DNA of 64,000 nucleotides from Coxiella-like endosymbiont (GCF_024730665.1 NZ_CP084737.1:248001-312000), one strand, 5' to 3'. Shown: positions 8,920 to 18,879, numbered from the stretch's first letter. A program made the numbers and translations. The notes: generated by a model not told the origin, from the sequence alone.

Positions 8920-10251
8920 ATGGAAGATCAAGAGTGTTGTGAAGAAAATAGAGTGTTGCTACAAAACAATGTTTCGGTCCAGTCATCTATTGGACAGCGC
9001 AGGGAGCTCATTGCATGGATAGTTTTTTTTAGTGGTATTTCCTGTTATTGCTTTGCTTACCTCTTGCGCGTTTATCCTAGCGTGATGGAATGCGAATTAA
9101 GTAGTTATTTTGGTATTACGGCTGGAGGATTTGGATTATTAACTTCATTTTACTATTTTGCATACGCACCGATGCAATTACCAGTTGGTGTGATAGTAGA
9201 TCGAGTAGGAGCGCGTCGCTCATTAATTATTGCCTCGATGATTAGTACGTTAGGTACTTTTGTTTTCGCTTATTTTAAATTATTTGATATCGCTTTAATT
9301 GGCCGTTTTATGGTAGGTTTCGGCGCTGCTTTTGCCTACGTCACTGCATTGAAATTAGCTTCAATCTGGCTACCTCGGAAGTATTTTGCGATAGCGACTG
9401 GAGCCGTGACGGGTTTTGGAATGGTGGCTGCTATTTTTACAGATATTTTTTTGACTCACAGTATAAGTACCTACGGATTTCGATTCGCAATGTATTTTCC
9501 TCTTTTTATTGGAATAATATTAATTCTATCGATATTTTTGATTATTCGAGATAAGCCCAGAGAAGAAAAAACGGCGGGCGCTGAAATAGCTGCCTTAAAT
9601 TACCGACAATTGGGCAATTATTTGTGGGGTATGATGAGAAACTCACAAATGTGGCTGATTGGTCTTGTAGGCGCGCTTTTATATTTACCTTCGTCAGTAT
9701 TTTTAGATCTGTGGGCAATCCCTTACTTACGATATGTACATCATTTGACGCGAGAACAGGCAGCTTGGGGTGTATCAGCAATGTTAATGGGTTGGATTTT
9801 GTCGAGTTTTATCAGCGGTGCGCTTTCTGATATTTTTAGGACACGTCGAATACCTTTGTTAATTGGTTGTTCGTTGGCGACGATTGTGTCTAGTATCATT
9901 TTATTTTGGCATGGGTTGTCCATTTGCTTTTTGTACCCTTTACTATTCGTTTTTGGTCTTTGTTGTGGTCCCCATCCTTTATGCTTTACACTGAGTAAAG
10001 AAAACAATCCACATAAAATCTCTGGCACAGCTATTGCATTTATAAATTTTGTTATTATGATGGGTGGGTTTATCTTCCAACCGATAGTAGGTGACGTTTT
10101 AGATTGGTTATGGGATGGCCGTCTCGAAGATGGCATTCGCGTTTACAGAGCGCACCATTATATCATCGCATTAAGTATTATACCAATTGGATTATTTATT
10201 GCGAGTATTGTTACTTTATTTGTCAAGGAAACTTATCAGCGGAATAATTAA
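8920..10251 (+). CDS. Major facilitator superfamily transporter
   Basis: A 443-residue inner-membrane protein with about 12 hydrophobic segments after a 30-residue polar N-terminus. The MFS loop signature between TM2 and TM3 is visible as GVIVDRVGARRS (about 86-97). The central cytoplasmic loop carries RDKPREEKT, and the second half repeats the pattern with SGALSDIFRTRR. It resembles the sugar-phosphate/organic-acid and amino-acid uptake branches seen in Legionellales, but no substrate can be assigned. An AGGGAA site precedes the ATG. The flanking sequence on both sides is decayed. Confidence 0.85.
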   Translation: MEDQECCEENRVLLQNNVSVQSSIGQRRELIAWIVFFSGISCYCFAYLLRVYPSVMECELSSYFGITAGGFGLLTSFYYFAYAPMQLPVGVIVDRVGARRSLIIASMISTLGTFVFAYFKLFDIALIGRFMVGFGAAFAYVTALKLASIWLPRKYFAIATGAVTGFGMVAAIFTDIFLTHSISTYGFRFAMYFPLFIGIILILSIFLIIRDKPREEKTAGAEIAALNYRQLGNYLWGMMRNSQMWLIGLVGALLYLPSSVFLDLWAIPYLRYVHHLTREQAAWGVSAMLMGWILSSFISGALSDIFRTRRIPLLIGCSLATIVSSIILFWHGLSICFLYPLLFVFGLCCGPHPLCFTLSKENNPHKISGTAIAFINFVIMMGGFIFQPIVGDVLDWLWDGRLEDGIRVYRAHHYIIALSIIPIGLFIASIVTLFVKETYQRNN

Positions 10252-10301
10252 TACATCACGAAGTTTTGTGCCCTTGATTGTAAATTATTATTCTGAATTG
10301 A

Positions 10302-10559
10302 GAGACCCATTCATTCTATGCTCAGAACACTCTCTCTAAACTATTTTATGTCCTGCAGCTCAGAATAACAGAGGAGGTTAGTTGTTGCCTGACTAGAAGC
10401 AAAAAATTGTCTGTAGTTATAGGGTTGGCAGGTTTGCCTTGGCTTAAGCACCGCTTAGATGAGTTCTTTATGTTGTTGACAATGCGACGCCCTGTGTTAA
10501 CGCGCGGATTAGTGGCGAAAACTAACCAACTGGGAGAGGAGCTCTATCGGTTTAGATAA
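10302..10559 (+). pseudogene. Possible C-terminal remnant of an unidentified protein
   Basis: An open frame without a plausible start runs to TAA 10557-10559. Its last 35 residues (including PWLKHRLDEFF and RRPVLTRGLVAKTNQLGEE) have the composition of a real protein end, while the first half does not. It ends 10 bp before the HAD gene. I could not place the family. It may be the eroded upstream member of an operon. Confidence 0.3.
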
Positions 10560-10569
10560 CAGCTGCGCT

Positions 10570-11247
10570 ATGAAAGATATTAAATACCTACTTTTTGACT
10601 TGGATGGGACACTTACCGACTCTAAAGAGGGAATCACTCAATCCGTTCAATACGCGCTTGAAAAAATGAATGTAGAGCCGCCGACGATGGATGCACTTGC
10701 ATGGATCATTGGCCCACCTTTAACCGATGTCTTTTCGAACTTGCTTAATACTGATGACAAAAAGCAAATTAAAAAAGCTATTGATTTTTATCGAGAGCGA
10801 TATGTGGATCGTTGTGCTATCGAAAATAAACCTTATGATGGCATTCACTATACTTTAGAAAACTTAGTAAATTACGGCTATAAACTTTATCTTGCAACCT
10901 CAAAACCTTGGAAATATGCGGGCAAAATTCTTGATCATTTCAATATGCGTGACTATTTCACTAGTGTTCACGGTTCAGAATTAGACGGGACGCGTGATTA
11001 TAAAGAAGATTTAATCGGGTATGTGCTTAACATACATAATTTAAGTAATACAAAAAGTTTGATGATTGGTGATCGACACTATGATATCCGTGGTGCTAAA
11101 TTTAATAAAATGCGTTCCATTGGTGTAACTTATGGTTATGGCAGTCTTAAAGAAATCCAGTCAGCTGAACCAGATGCAGTTTGTCATGATCATCATCTGA
11201 TTTTCCAAACTATTATTAAAATAAAAACTCTGGCTAAGATCGTTTAG
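10570..11247 (+). CDS. HAD-superfamily phosphatase, phosphoglycolate phosphatase-like
   Basis: A 225-residue hydrolase. Motif I is FDLDGTLTDS (nucleophile and acid aspartates at about 9-13), motif II is the threonine/serine of LATSKPWK (about 112), a lysine follows in the motif III region, and motif IV is MIGDRHYDIRG (about 176-186). The alpha-helical cap between motifs I and II has the size seen in the Gph/PpaX type. The substrate may be phosphoglycolate, pyrophosphate or a nucleotide. No Shine-Dalgarno is evident before ATG 10570. Confidence 0.87.
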   Translation: MKDIKYLLFDLDGTLTDSKEGITQSVQYALEKMNVEPPTMDALAWIIGPPLTDVFSNLLNTDDKKQIKKAIDFYRERYVDRCAIENKPYDGIHYTLENLVNYGYKLYLATSKPWKYAGKILDHFNMRDYFTSVHGSELDGTRDYKEDLIGYVLNIHNLSNTKSLMIGDRHYDIRGAKFNKMRSIGVTYGYGSLKEIQSAEPDAVCHDHHLIFQTIIKIKTLAKIV

Positions 11248-11701
11248 AATTGGAGTCTTTCATCAGCGACCCTATCGTTTAATGCTGATATCGCATAAAT
11301 AAATGCGATTACCATAAAAATCAAAGAAAAATTAATATATTTTCCGAGTACAACACAAAAGCTTTAAAAACCAAGAGGTCTATCGTAGCACCGCGGAAAG
11401 TATAATGAAATAAAAAGAGGTTCGGAGAATAGTCCCTAATTCCACGAAAACTAGGGTGAGCTATCACGCAATAAATGTTGTTACGAATTGAGAGGCATAA
11501 ACAGCTTGTTATTTTTCGGAGTTTTTTGTCAATCCGTGTACATACTGATTGCGCTCAGTGAGTTTAGCAAGAATTATTTGGTAAAGTGTACTTCTTGATA
11601 GTTTACAGGAAATTGTTACTACGTTATTGTTGTTGCACCAGAGACGTACTACTACCTGGAAAAAAGGAAAATTTTAATGAATGGTTGAACGATTGTTACT
11701 T
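11248..11701. other. No gene seen
   Basis: About 450 bp of AT-rich sequence upstream of the DHA2 transporter. Only the tandem repeat and promoter at its end (listed separately) are recognisable. Confidence 0.5.
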
Positions 11702-11747
11702 GATTTTTGTAATAACCATGATCTGATTTTTGTAATAACCATGATCT
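11702..11747 (+). repeat. Perfect tandem duplication of 23 bp
   Basis: Two identical 23-bp units (11702-11724 and 11725-11747, each beginning GATTTTTGTAATAACC) lie directly against the promoter of the DHA2 transporter. The second copy supplies the likely -35 element, so the first copy is a spare -35 region. Confidence 0.9.
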
Positions 11748-11757
11748 GAAGTATAAT
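11730..11757 (+). promoter_or_regulatory. Promoter of the DHA2 transporter gene
   Basis: TTGTAA (11730-11735) and a perfect TATAAT (11752-11757) are separated by 16 bp. The expected start of transcription, about 11764, is only four bases before ATG 11768 and no Shine-Dalgarno is present, so the transcript is probably leaderless. Confidence 0.6.
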
Positions 11758-11767
11758 CTTTAATATT

Positions 11768-13291
11768 ATGAAAGCTGATTGTAAAGATCGGAAATGGTGG
11801 ATTTTAGTCGCAATGGCGATAGCTTTGTCATTAGTTTTCATTGATCAAACGGCAGTTTCTATTGCATTGCCGCAAATGCAACGAGACCTTAATACAAGTA
11901 ATCAGATACTACATTGGATAATTAATGCTTATCTTTTAAGTCTTGCAGCAGTTGTAATCTTTGGAGGAAAACTGGGAGATTTATTTGGACATCGCTATAC
12001 TTTTTTGATAGGAACTATCATTTTTATTTTGGCATCTCTTTCTTGCACAGTGGCAGAGTCTGGTATGTGGATTATTATTAGTCGAGCTATTCAAGGTATC
12101 GGCGGCGCTTTTATGATCCCTGCAACGGGCGCAATTGTTATCAATGCGTTTTCGGAGGAAGAACGTGTTAGAGCAATGGGTATTTACATTGGTATTGCTT
12201 CTATAGCACTCTCTGTAGGCCCATTATTGAGCGGTGCATTAACTCAATTTTTGAGTTGGCGTTGGGTGTTTGGCATTAATCTTCCTCTAGCTTTATTTAG
12301 CATCTCATTAACGCTTAAATTTATTTTAAAAGAGGAGGAGCGCACGGAAATAGTTTCAATTGACTGGCTAGGTTTTATTTTACTTGCTGTTTGCGTGACT
12401 TGTTTTATCTTAGCATTAATGGAGGTTTTTGATTTTGGGTGGGCCTCGCTGTTGATCTGGAGTCTCTTTGCAATTAGTTTTCTAGCGGCAATAGCTTTTA
12501 TCATGGTAGAAAAGCGTTTAAAAAATCCGTTAGTTGAGTTAGATATCTTCAAGAATCGACTTTTTACGATGACGGTTTTGATGTTGATTATCATGCGGGC
12601 GACATTTATTTCTTTTATTTTTTGGATGGTTTTTCTGCAAAATGTGATAGGATTTTCTCCTGGAATGGTGGGACTTTCAGTGCTTCCTGTCACTTTACCA
12701 CTTATTTTAGGGAGTCGTTTTTCCAGTTATCTTGGCGATCGTTTTGGGCCGCGTATGTCGATTAGTTTTGGAGCTGCGTTTGTTGTTGCCAGCATGCTGT
12801 GGGTTGGCATGACTTCCTGGACTCATAATTATGTCTATATGTTCCCAGGCTTTCTTTTATTAGGGCTTGCTACACCGTTGGTAGTTTCAAATTCAATGGT
12901 GACAGGAGTGGCTGCAGTAGAAGCTCATCAAAGAGGAGTGGGTTCCGGAATTTTAAGAGCTTCTCGGCAATTAGGAAGCTCCATTGGACTTGCTATTATC
13001 GGGTCAGTAATTTCTTATGTTAATCAGATAAAAATTTCTAATTGGCTTTCTCATGCGACGGGCTCGCTGGCACAGATTCATGGCTCTCAAATTAATGGCA
13101 TTCTAGCGGGTACAACTTCTTCGAGACAGGTTGTCGCTCAATTATCTCCTCAGGAAGTGAATGTTATTCATGCCGTTGCGGTACATGCTTATACGTTCGC
13201 TTTTAGTAGTGGAATGTATATGGCTGCACTTATTGCCTTTATTGGCTTTTTTCTGGCGCTTCAGATTCCGCGGTGTCAAAGTGCGGATTAA
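11768..13291 (+). CDS. DHA2-family (EmrB/QacA-type) drug efflux MFS protein
   Basis: A 507-residue inner-membrane antiporter with about 14 hydrophobic segments. The N-terminus KWWILVAMAIALSLVFIDQT and SIALPQMQRDL is typical of EmrB/QacA proteins, and the loop motif GGKLGDLFGHRYTF is at about 66-79. RAIQGIGGAFMIP (motif C region) follows. These pumps expel drugs, bile salts or other hydrophobic compounds, often with an EmrA adaptor, which is not seen here. The last 53 bp overlap the convergent recombinase gene. The frame is intact although both neighbours downstream are broken. Confidence 0.88.
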   Translation: MKADCKDRKWWILVAMAIALSLVFIDQTAVSIALPQMQRDLNTSNQILHWIINAYLLSLAAVVIFGGKLGDLFGHRYTFLIGTIIFILASLSCTVAESGMWIIISRAIQGIGGAFMIPATGAIVINAFSEEERVRAMGIYIGIASIALSVGPLLSGALTQFLSWRWVFGINLPLALFSISLTLKFILKEEERTEIVSIDWLGFILLAVCVTCFILALMEVFDFGWASLLIWSLFAISFLAAIAFIMVEKRLKNPLVELDIFKNRLFTMTVLMLIIMRATFISFIFWMVFLQNVIGFSPGMVGLSVLPVTLPLILGSRFSSYLGDRFGPRMSISFGAAFVVASMLWVGMTSWTHNYVYMFPGFLLLGLATPLVVSNSMVTGVAAVEAHQRGVGSGILRASRQLGSSIGLAIIGSVISYVNQIKISNWLSHATGSLAQIHGSQINGILAGTTSSRQVVAQLSPQEVNVIHAVAVHAYTFAFSSGMYMAALIAFIGFFLALQIPRCQSAD

Positions 13292-14506
13292 TAGGTTTCT
13301 TTTTAGCAGTGCGATGCCGTTCTTGAAGTGTAATATCAATGTATTTGTCTGTGACTGTACTTGAGCTGTGCCCAGCGTCATCTCGAACATGTTCGCGAGG
13401 GCGGATTTTTACATCATCAGAAATGCCAGTATGTCGCAGCCAGTGAACGGTAGCTTCAAGTAGTGTTTCTGATTCTTCTATAAAATCGTCTCTTTTTAAT
13501 TGTTTAATTGCCTGATCAAAGCAATATTGGACAATTTTTCGAATATAATTAGTGCTTTGAATATAGCCTTTCCCTCTTATTCGTGGTAGTAGAGGAGAAT
13601 TATCGGCTGGGGATGGAAGGGACGATAAATTAAGATATCTACGCCATCGCTTTAATGCATATAACATAGCTTCGCTAACCGCGATTTGACGCTGTTTATT
13701 TCCTTTACCTATGGTCATAAACCACCAGTCGCTATTGCTGTCCAGAAAAAATTATTCATCATCGGTATCCAGCGAGAATTAGCTGCAAGTTCTGAGATTC
13801 GTAAATACATTGAGTAGAGTGCAGAAACAATGAAAAGGGTGCGTTCGTGGATATTGGGACTTGTACTAGCGAGATTTTCTGCAGTTCTAATGACGTATCG
13901 CCACTGTAGTTCCGATAAACGCCTGATTTTTGGTTGTTCCTGAACTCTACGAATAAACTTACTTTTTTGGCGGATAAGTGCTACAGGGTTAGCATGAACG
14001 TATTCTTCCTGTAATAAGTAATTATAAAAGCTGCTTAAAATAGCAAATAATTCTTTTAAAGTTCCTTGAGATAATTCAAAATTTTCTATCTTCGGTTTTT
14101 CTCCTTTTCGATGATGAGCTTTAGAAATAACAGATACAAAAGGGCGCCAACATGGATTAGGAAGGCGTACCCCTTCTTTTTCAACAAAGCGCGGAAATTT
14201 TATTATACTAATCCAGTGCTTAGGTGGATTTTGGCAGAAGACTATAAAGGCCTCTATGTCATGACGTTTTATGTCAGCCAATGTTTTTTTTGCAACTAAG
14301 CTGCACCAATGCAATAAACGCTCTACTTCTCTCCGATAAGAATTGAATGTACCAAGATTACCAGTATAACACTTTAAAAACCCTAGTGCTTTTTCAATAT
14401 CTTGATAGCAATAGCTGGGATAAAGATAAAATGAAGAAAATATTCTTGTCTGATTAATCCATTTCAGCGAGTCGAATAATGGCAGTGGTGAATTATCAAA
14501 AGTCAT
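13239..14506 (-). pseudogene. Tyrosine site-specific recombinase, one frameshift
   Basis: Two frames (14506-13715 and 13718-13239) form one XerC/phage-integrase-like protein of about 420 residues. The first holds the SAM-like core-binding region and the box I arginine (MYLRISELA). The second holds the beta-hairpin lysine (GKGNKQR), box II HWLRH, and GHSSSTVTDKYIDI with the nucleophilic tyrosine. All catalytic residues R-K-H-R-H-Y remain. The break is at A6 (13746-13751); adding one base joins MMNNFF to LDSNSDWWFMTIGKG. It overlaps the 3' end of the convergent efflux gene. The whole set of residues points to recent inactivation or a sequence error. The target site is unknown. Confidence 0.85.
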
Positions 14507-14566
14507 AATCTCATTATTTCTATATTGAATTGTCTTTTAAAGAAGAAAAATTTCGCTAGGCTCATG

Positions 14567-14598
14567 ATAATGGTGATTATAGTAATAATCACCATTAT
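14567..14598. repeat. 14-bp perfect inverted repeat, possible operator
   Basis: ATAATGGTGATTAT (14567-14580) pairs with 14585-14598 around a 4-nt centre. It lies between the divergent recombinase and desaturase genes. It could be a regulator-binding palindrome, or in the plus direction, with TTTATT after it, a terminator left from a lost gene. Confidence 0.5.
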
Positions 14599-14634
14599 TT
14601 TATTAAGCCCCAACCTCATACTTTCTCGACTCAC

Positions 14635-14659
14635 TGATGATGATGATGTATGATGATGA
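14635..14659 (+). repeat. Short TGA trinucleotide repeat
   Basis: TGA is repeated about eight times with one interruption. It is upstream of the desaturase and has no visible function. Confidence 0.6.
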
Positions 14660-14732
14660 ACTGAGTTACTTTCCAAATAAATTTAAGTCGCTATTGTGTT
14701 AAACTAAACAATAGAAGAATTGAGATAATATC

Positions 14733-15800
14733 ATGATAAAAAACAATAAAATTAACTGGTCTAATACTCTCTTCATCATCCTAACGACCATTGGAGGTAT
14801 CGCAGGAACCCAAATTTTAATAGTTTTTGGTTTAATTCGTTGGCCAACTTGGATTCTCGCTGCCGGAATGTTCATTGTTTGCGGGCTATCTGTGACAGCG
14901 GGGTACCATCGATTAGCAGCACATAGAAGTTATCGAGCGATCTGGCCGGTCCGATTTTTTTGCTCTTTTTGGAGCTGCAGCCTTTGAAGGCAGCGTGTTA
15001 GAATGGGTGACTGATCATCGTAATCATCACCGTTATACAGACACCAATCAAGATCCTTACAATATTAAAAAGGATTTTGGTATGCTCATATCGGCTGGCT
15101 GTTTACTTTAGATCCCTCTAAGCGTGATTTTAGCAATGTGCAAGATTTATTAACTGATCCAATTTATCGTTTTCAACATCGTTTTTTCCCTGTTATTGCA
15201 GTCATCATGGGATTTGGATTACCAATGGCAATAGGAGCTTTATGGGGCGACCCGCTGGGAGGTTTGATTGTTGCTGGTACTTTGCGGATTGCTTTTCTTC
15301 ATCAATCGACCTTTTTTATTAATTCACTTTGCCACATGTTTGGAAAACGAACTTATAAAGGCTCTTCTGCTAAAGATAATTGGGTGACAGCACTTCTTAC
15401 ATTTGGCGAAGGATTCCATAATTTTCACCATCAATTTCCTATTGATTATCGAAATGGAGTACGATTTTTTCATTTCGACCCGACAAAATGGTTAATTTAC
15501 TTATTATCTCGTATAGGTTTTGCCTCAGACTTAAAGCGCGTTGAACGATGTCGAATGATCAAATATCGTTTACACATTGATACCAGACGATTGGCTTTTA
15601 TTTCTGAAGAAATAACAAAAATAGTAGTGAAGCCGATTTATGAAAGAATCCATCATTTGCTAGCTCAGCTTGAAGAACTGGAAGGGAGTTACACTATTTT
15701 GAGATTAGAAGATTATAAAAATTACCTCACTGAAACACAGAAAAAATTAAGAGCCACTCGGCATGAGCTTAGAGCCTTTCTTCTAGAAGTAATTCAATGA
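14733..15800 (+). pseudogene. Delta-9 type fatty-acid desaturase, two frameshifts
   Basis: A membrane di-iron acyl desaturase of about 355 residues. All three histidine boxes are present: HRLAAH, DHRNHH and EGFHNFHH, along with the hydrophobic pairs between them. The reading frame changes at T7 (14955-14961, one base too many or two too few) and again at T4 (15075-15078, one base missing; GAT TTT GGT should be GAT TTT TGG, giving KDFWYAHIGWLF). The third segment is open to 15800. If functional it would introduce a cis double bond into membrane fatty acids. The preserved iron ligands argue for recent breakage, error, or slippage rescue. Confidence 0.85.
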
Positions 15801-15957
15801 GGCTTAGTTTATAGGACGACTACACCTTTGAGATAACGACGCTACTCCTACTAATCTTTCTAAACGAAATATAGCGACTTCTCTCAAGCAAACCCATAAA
15901 CAAGAGTTCCTGTTGTGCGCAATAAGGTCAGGCGGCAGTGAAGCACTTATCTAGTTT

Positions 15958-16548
15958 TTAAGGCGCAAGACGAATAATTCTCCATTGGTGATTTTCTTTC
16001 ACATAACAAAAGCGATCATGTAAACGATGATCTTTCCCGATCCAAAATTCTATTTGATTGGGAATTAAACGAAAACCACCCCAATATTCAGGGCAACACA
16101 CCTCATTTTCGAATTTTTCCAGATATGTTTTATAACGAGAAATTAAATATTCGCGACTAGGAATTTCCTGACTTTGCTCTGATACCCAAGCGCTAATTTG
16201 GCTTTCATAGGGTCGTGTTGCAAAATATGTTTCTGACTCTTCACGTGTTAATCGTTCAACATGCCCTTCCCCTCGCACTTGCTTATAAATATTGGGCCAA
16301 TAAAATATCCAAGCGGCATGGGGATTTTCTGTGAGTTCGAGCGCTTTCCGACTGTGATAATTGGTAAAAATAAGAAACCCACCTTTAGTAATGTTTTTAT
16401 ATAAAACGGTACGAGCCGAAGGCTTACCTTTTAAATTTGCCGTTGCTAAAACCATGGCATCAGGATTACTCACTTTATTTCTTCCAGCTTCATCGTACCA
16501 TAGTTTAAACTGCTCTAGTGGGTCATTTAAAAGATCAAGTTGAAACAT
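15958..16548 (-). CDS. pdxH: Pyridoxamine 5'-phosphate oxidase
   Basis: A 196-residue FMN enzyme that oxidises pyridoxine or pyridoxamine 5'-phosphate to PLP, the cofactor used by the cysteine desulfurases in this window. Family features are DPLEQFKLWYDEA near the N-terminus, MVLATANLKGKPSARTVLYK (FMN/phosphate binding, about 31-50), FFxxNYHSRKALELTENPHAAW-type FMN motif and the C-terminal FWIGKDHRLHDRFCY with the catalytic arginine and histidine region. The start follows a near-perfect AGGAGG. The gene is slightly shorter than the E. coli protein (218) but complete. Confidence 0.93.
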   Translation of the reverse strand: MFQLDLLNDPLEQFKLWYDEAGRNKVSNPDAMVLATANLKGKPSARTVLYKNITKGGFLIFTNYHSRKALELTENPHAAWIFYWPNIYKQVRGEGHVERLTREESETYFATRPYESQISAWVSEQSQEIPSREYLISRYKTYLEKFENEVCCPEYWGGFRLIPNQIEFWIGKDHRLHDRFCYVKENHQWRIIRLAP

Positions 16549-16808
16549 CTATCCTCCTCGTCATCGGTATTGCCTAATTGTGAAATAATCTTTCCCCTCT
16601 TGCCATTTTCTTTTACTTAAAGAAATTGTTTGATAATGGTATGTACATAAACACGCGAAATCATCAATTTAGCAAAAATTTTTCTTTATTTCAGTATTGC
16701 ATAAGATGTATGTGCTATGCTATACCTGAGTTTGACGGTGTACAAGAAATACAAACTGTTATTACTTTTGCTCCACCTGAAAATTATGAGAGGAAAGAGG
16801 ACGACGCC

Positions 16809-18294
16809 ATGCCGTTTAAATTTCTTATTTTTGCATTGGGTTTATGTGTTTTTAGCGCTTTTACTATCACATTAGCAGGAAATGCTCCTGAATCTGACCA
16901 ACAAATTAACAAACGAATTAATTACCTGAAGGTGAAGGCACAAATTAGTGGACCGAGCACTGAGCGGAGTGCTCAGCAAAAGCAAAAGAAAACTCCTTCT
17001 AGAATGACTAGTTGCTATCAAGCGAAAAAATACAATAACAGACAATACCAGGAGTACCATACTTCTTCTTCATTAGGTATCGGGCCTTATTTGAATAAAG
17101 ATGCAATCTTTGATGGATCTAAATTGATAATCAATGTGCCCACTGTTCGAGAAGACTCTCGATTACTGGCGCAACAATATCAGCTTATACAGGAATGCCA
17201 TGAGTTAGATATACCTACACCCGACTTGCCACGACTGACTTTAACTGGAAAGCTGGAAAGTCAAATTTCTTATGGGAGCGCTTATACCGGCGGCCTACAA
17301 AAAGATAATATTTTTAACGGCGCTGAATTGGATGCTTATGTACAAGGTAACTCTTGGGTGTCAGGTTATATGGCATTAGATTATGCTCCTGATGAGCACC
17401 GATACGGTTCTCGACTCTTCATGAACAGAGCTTTTATTGCCATCGGAAATTTAAGTCAATTTCCTTTTTACATAAGCATTGGGCAAGTATATATACCCTT
17501 TGGCCGTTACAGTAGCCTCATGGTAACTGCTCCAGTGACCCAAGCGCTGGGACGCACTAAAGCGCGCACTTTAACCTTTGGCTATTATCAGAAAATGGGC
17601 AAGAACAATAATGTACTCCATACAGAAGTATATGGCTTCCAGGGATTAAGCAACAATAATAACCTTGCACGTAGCAATCAAAACAATGAGTGGGGAACAG
17701 ACGTTGGTTATGAATTTGACAATGGTTGTCGTCTGAGTGGTGAAATAGGTGCTGGTTATATTTCCAGCTTCGTAGATTTCCAAGAGATACAAGATAAGAT
17801 GTTGTTAAACATAGAAAATATAAGACATCATGTTCCTGCCTTGAATGTTTATGGCACTCTAGCTATCAATCCGGTAGTGTTTTTCACGGAATACGTAGGG
17901 GCGATGAGAAGCTTTGATGTCAACGACATCATCAGTATCAGTTTTACCAACCAGGGAGCACGACGACGTCCAACAGCTTTTCATACCGAAGCAAGCTATA
18001 GGTTCAGAACAGGCTCTAAAACCAGCTCCATTGGCGTTGGTTACGGTCACACTAGTCAAGCATTGGCTCTCGGATTGCCTCAAGATCGCTACAGTATTTT
18101 CTATAACATAAATATTTGGAGAGATACAAACTTGGCGCTAGAATACCGTCACGATATAAATTATCGTGACAGCGCTATTGTTTCTTTAACAGGAAACCCC
18201 CCCCCCAATGCCGGACGCTGTACCTGTTAATGTGGTGACTGATTTTGGCAAAATCGACAATGTGGTGACAGCGCAATTTGATCTGTTCTTCTAA
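16809..18294 (+). CDS. LbtU-type outer-membrane porin, frame ends early at a C10 tract
   Basis: I choose ATG 16809, which has an AGAGGA site and starts a signal peptide (MPFKFLIFALGLCVFSAF, cleaved near LAGNA). The mature part has the LbtU hallmarks: an N-terminal polar region, FDGSKLIINVPTVREDSRLL, then a beta-barrel with GQVYIPFGRYSSLMVTAP. LbtU of Legionella is a siderophore porin. The frame as given stops at 18230, after a run of ten C (18197-18206). With nine C it continues through MPDAVPVNVVTDF to an end reading TAQFDLFF, a proper barrel C-terminus finishing in Phe, at 18292-18294. The full protein would have about 494 residues. Tract length therefore decides whether the last strand is made. 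Confidence 0.85.
18197..18206 (+). repeat. C10 homopolymer inside the porin gene
   Basis: Ten consecutive C in an otherwise AT-rich gene, 88 bp before the natural 3' end. C9 gives the complete barrel, C10 a truncated one, the arrangement expected of a slipped-strand switch. Confidence 0.85.
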
Positions 18295-18479
18295 AAAGTG
18301 TGCCGAAACAGTGAATTGATCCGTGTCATCTCAGAGGGAATTGAGAACTAATATGGTTGGGGCTCTCTCATGAGAGCGCTGATTAAAGCAAGAAGCTTCG
18401 GCTGTGCGTAAAAAAGCCATTATGCAAAGCAAAGATAATTACTCCGATTTGTTTTGATCTCACGGGTGAGGGCGGGCGG

Positions 18480-18552
<73 letters not shown>

Positions 18553-18597
18553 ACTACAGTAGATTTATAGTGCTTGAGCTTTCTTTTTAAGTCAATA

Positions 18598-18879
18598 TTA
18601 TTTCTCATTAGAGTTTCCGTCCGGCCCATACTTCGCTTTCTCACTGTCCGTCCCAAAAAGAAATCTTTCCATTTCTTCTCTCAGAAATTGGCGAGATTTA
18701 GGTTCAATTAAGCTTAAATGATATTCATTAATAAGCATTGTCTGATGATTAAGCCATGCTTGCCATGCTTGTTCGGAAATATATTCATAAATTCGTTCTC
18801 CAAGTTCACCAGGATAAGGATAGTAATCAAGACCCTCAGCTTCTTTGCCTAATTTTTTACAGAAAATGCGTCTTTTCAT
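18598..18879 (-). CDS. yggX: Fe(2+)-trafficking / oxidative-damage protection protein YggX
   Basis: A 93-residue cytoplasmic protein with the YggX pattern: [28 protein letters not shown] at the start, then [17 protein letters not shown] and the C-terminal MERFLFG. The single conserved cysteine is at position 7. The family protects Fe-S proteins from oxidation and may pass iron. It follows mutY as in E. coli; the original mutY stop overlaps its ATG by four bases. Confidence 0.93.
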   Translation of the reverse strand: MKRRIFCKKLGKEAEGLDYYPYPGELGERIYEYISEQAWQAWLNHQTMLINEYHLSLIEPKSRQFLREEMERFLFGTDSEKAKYGPDGNSNEK

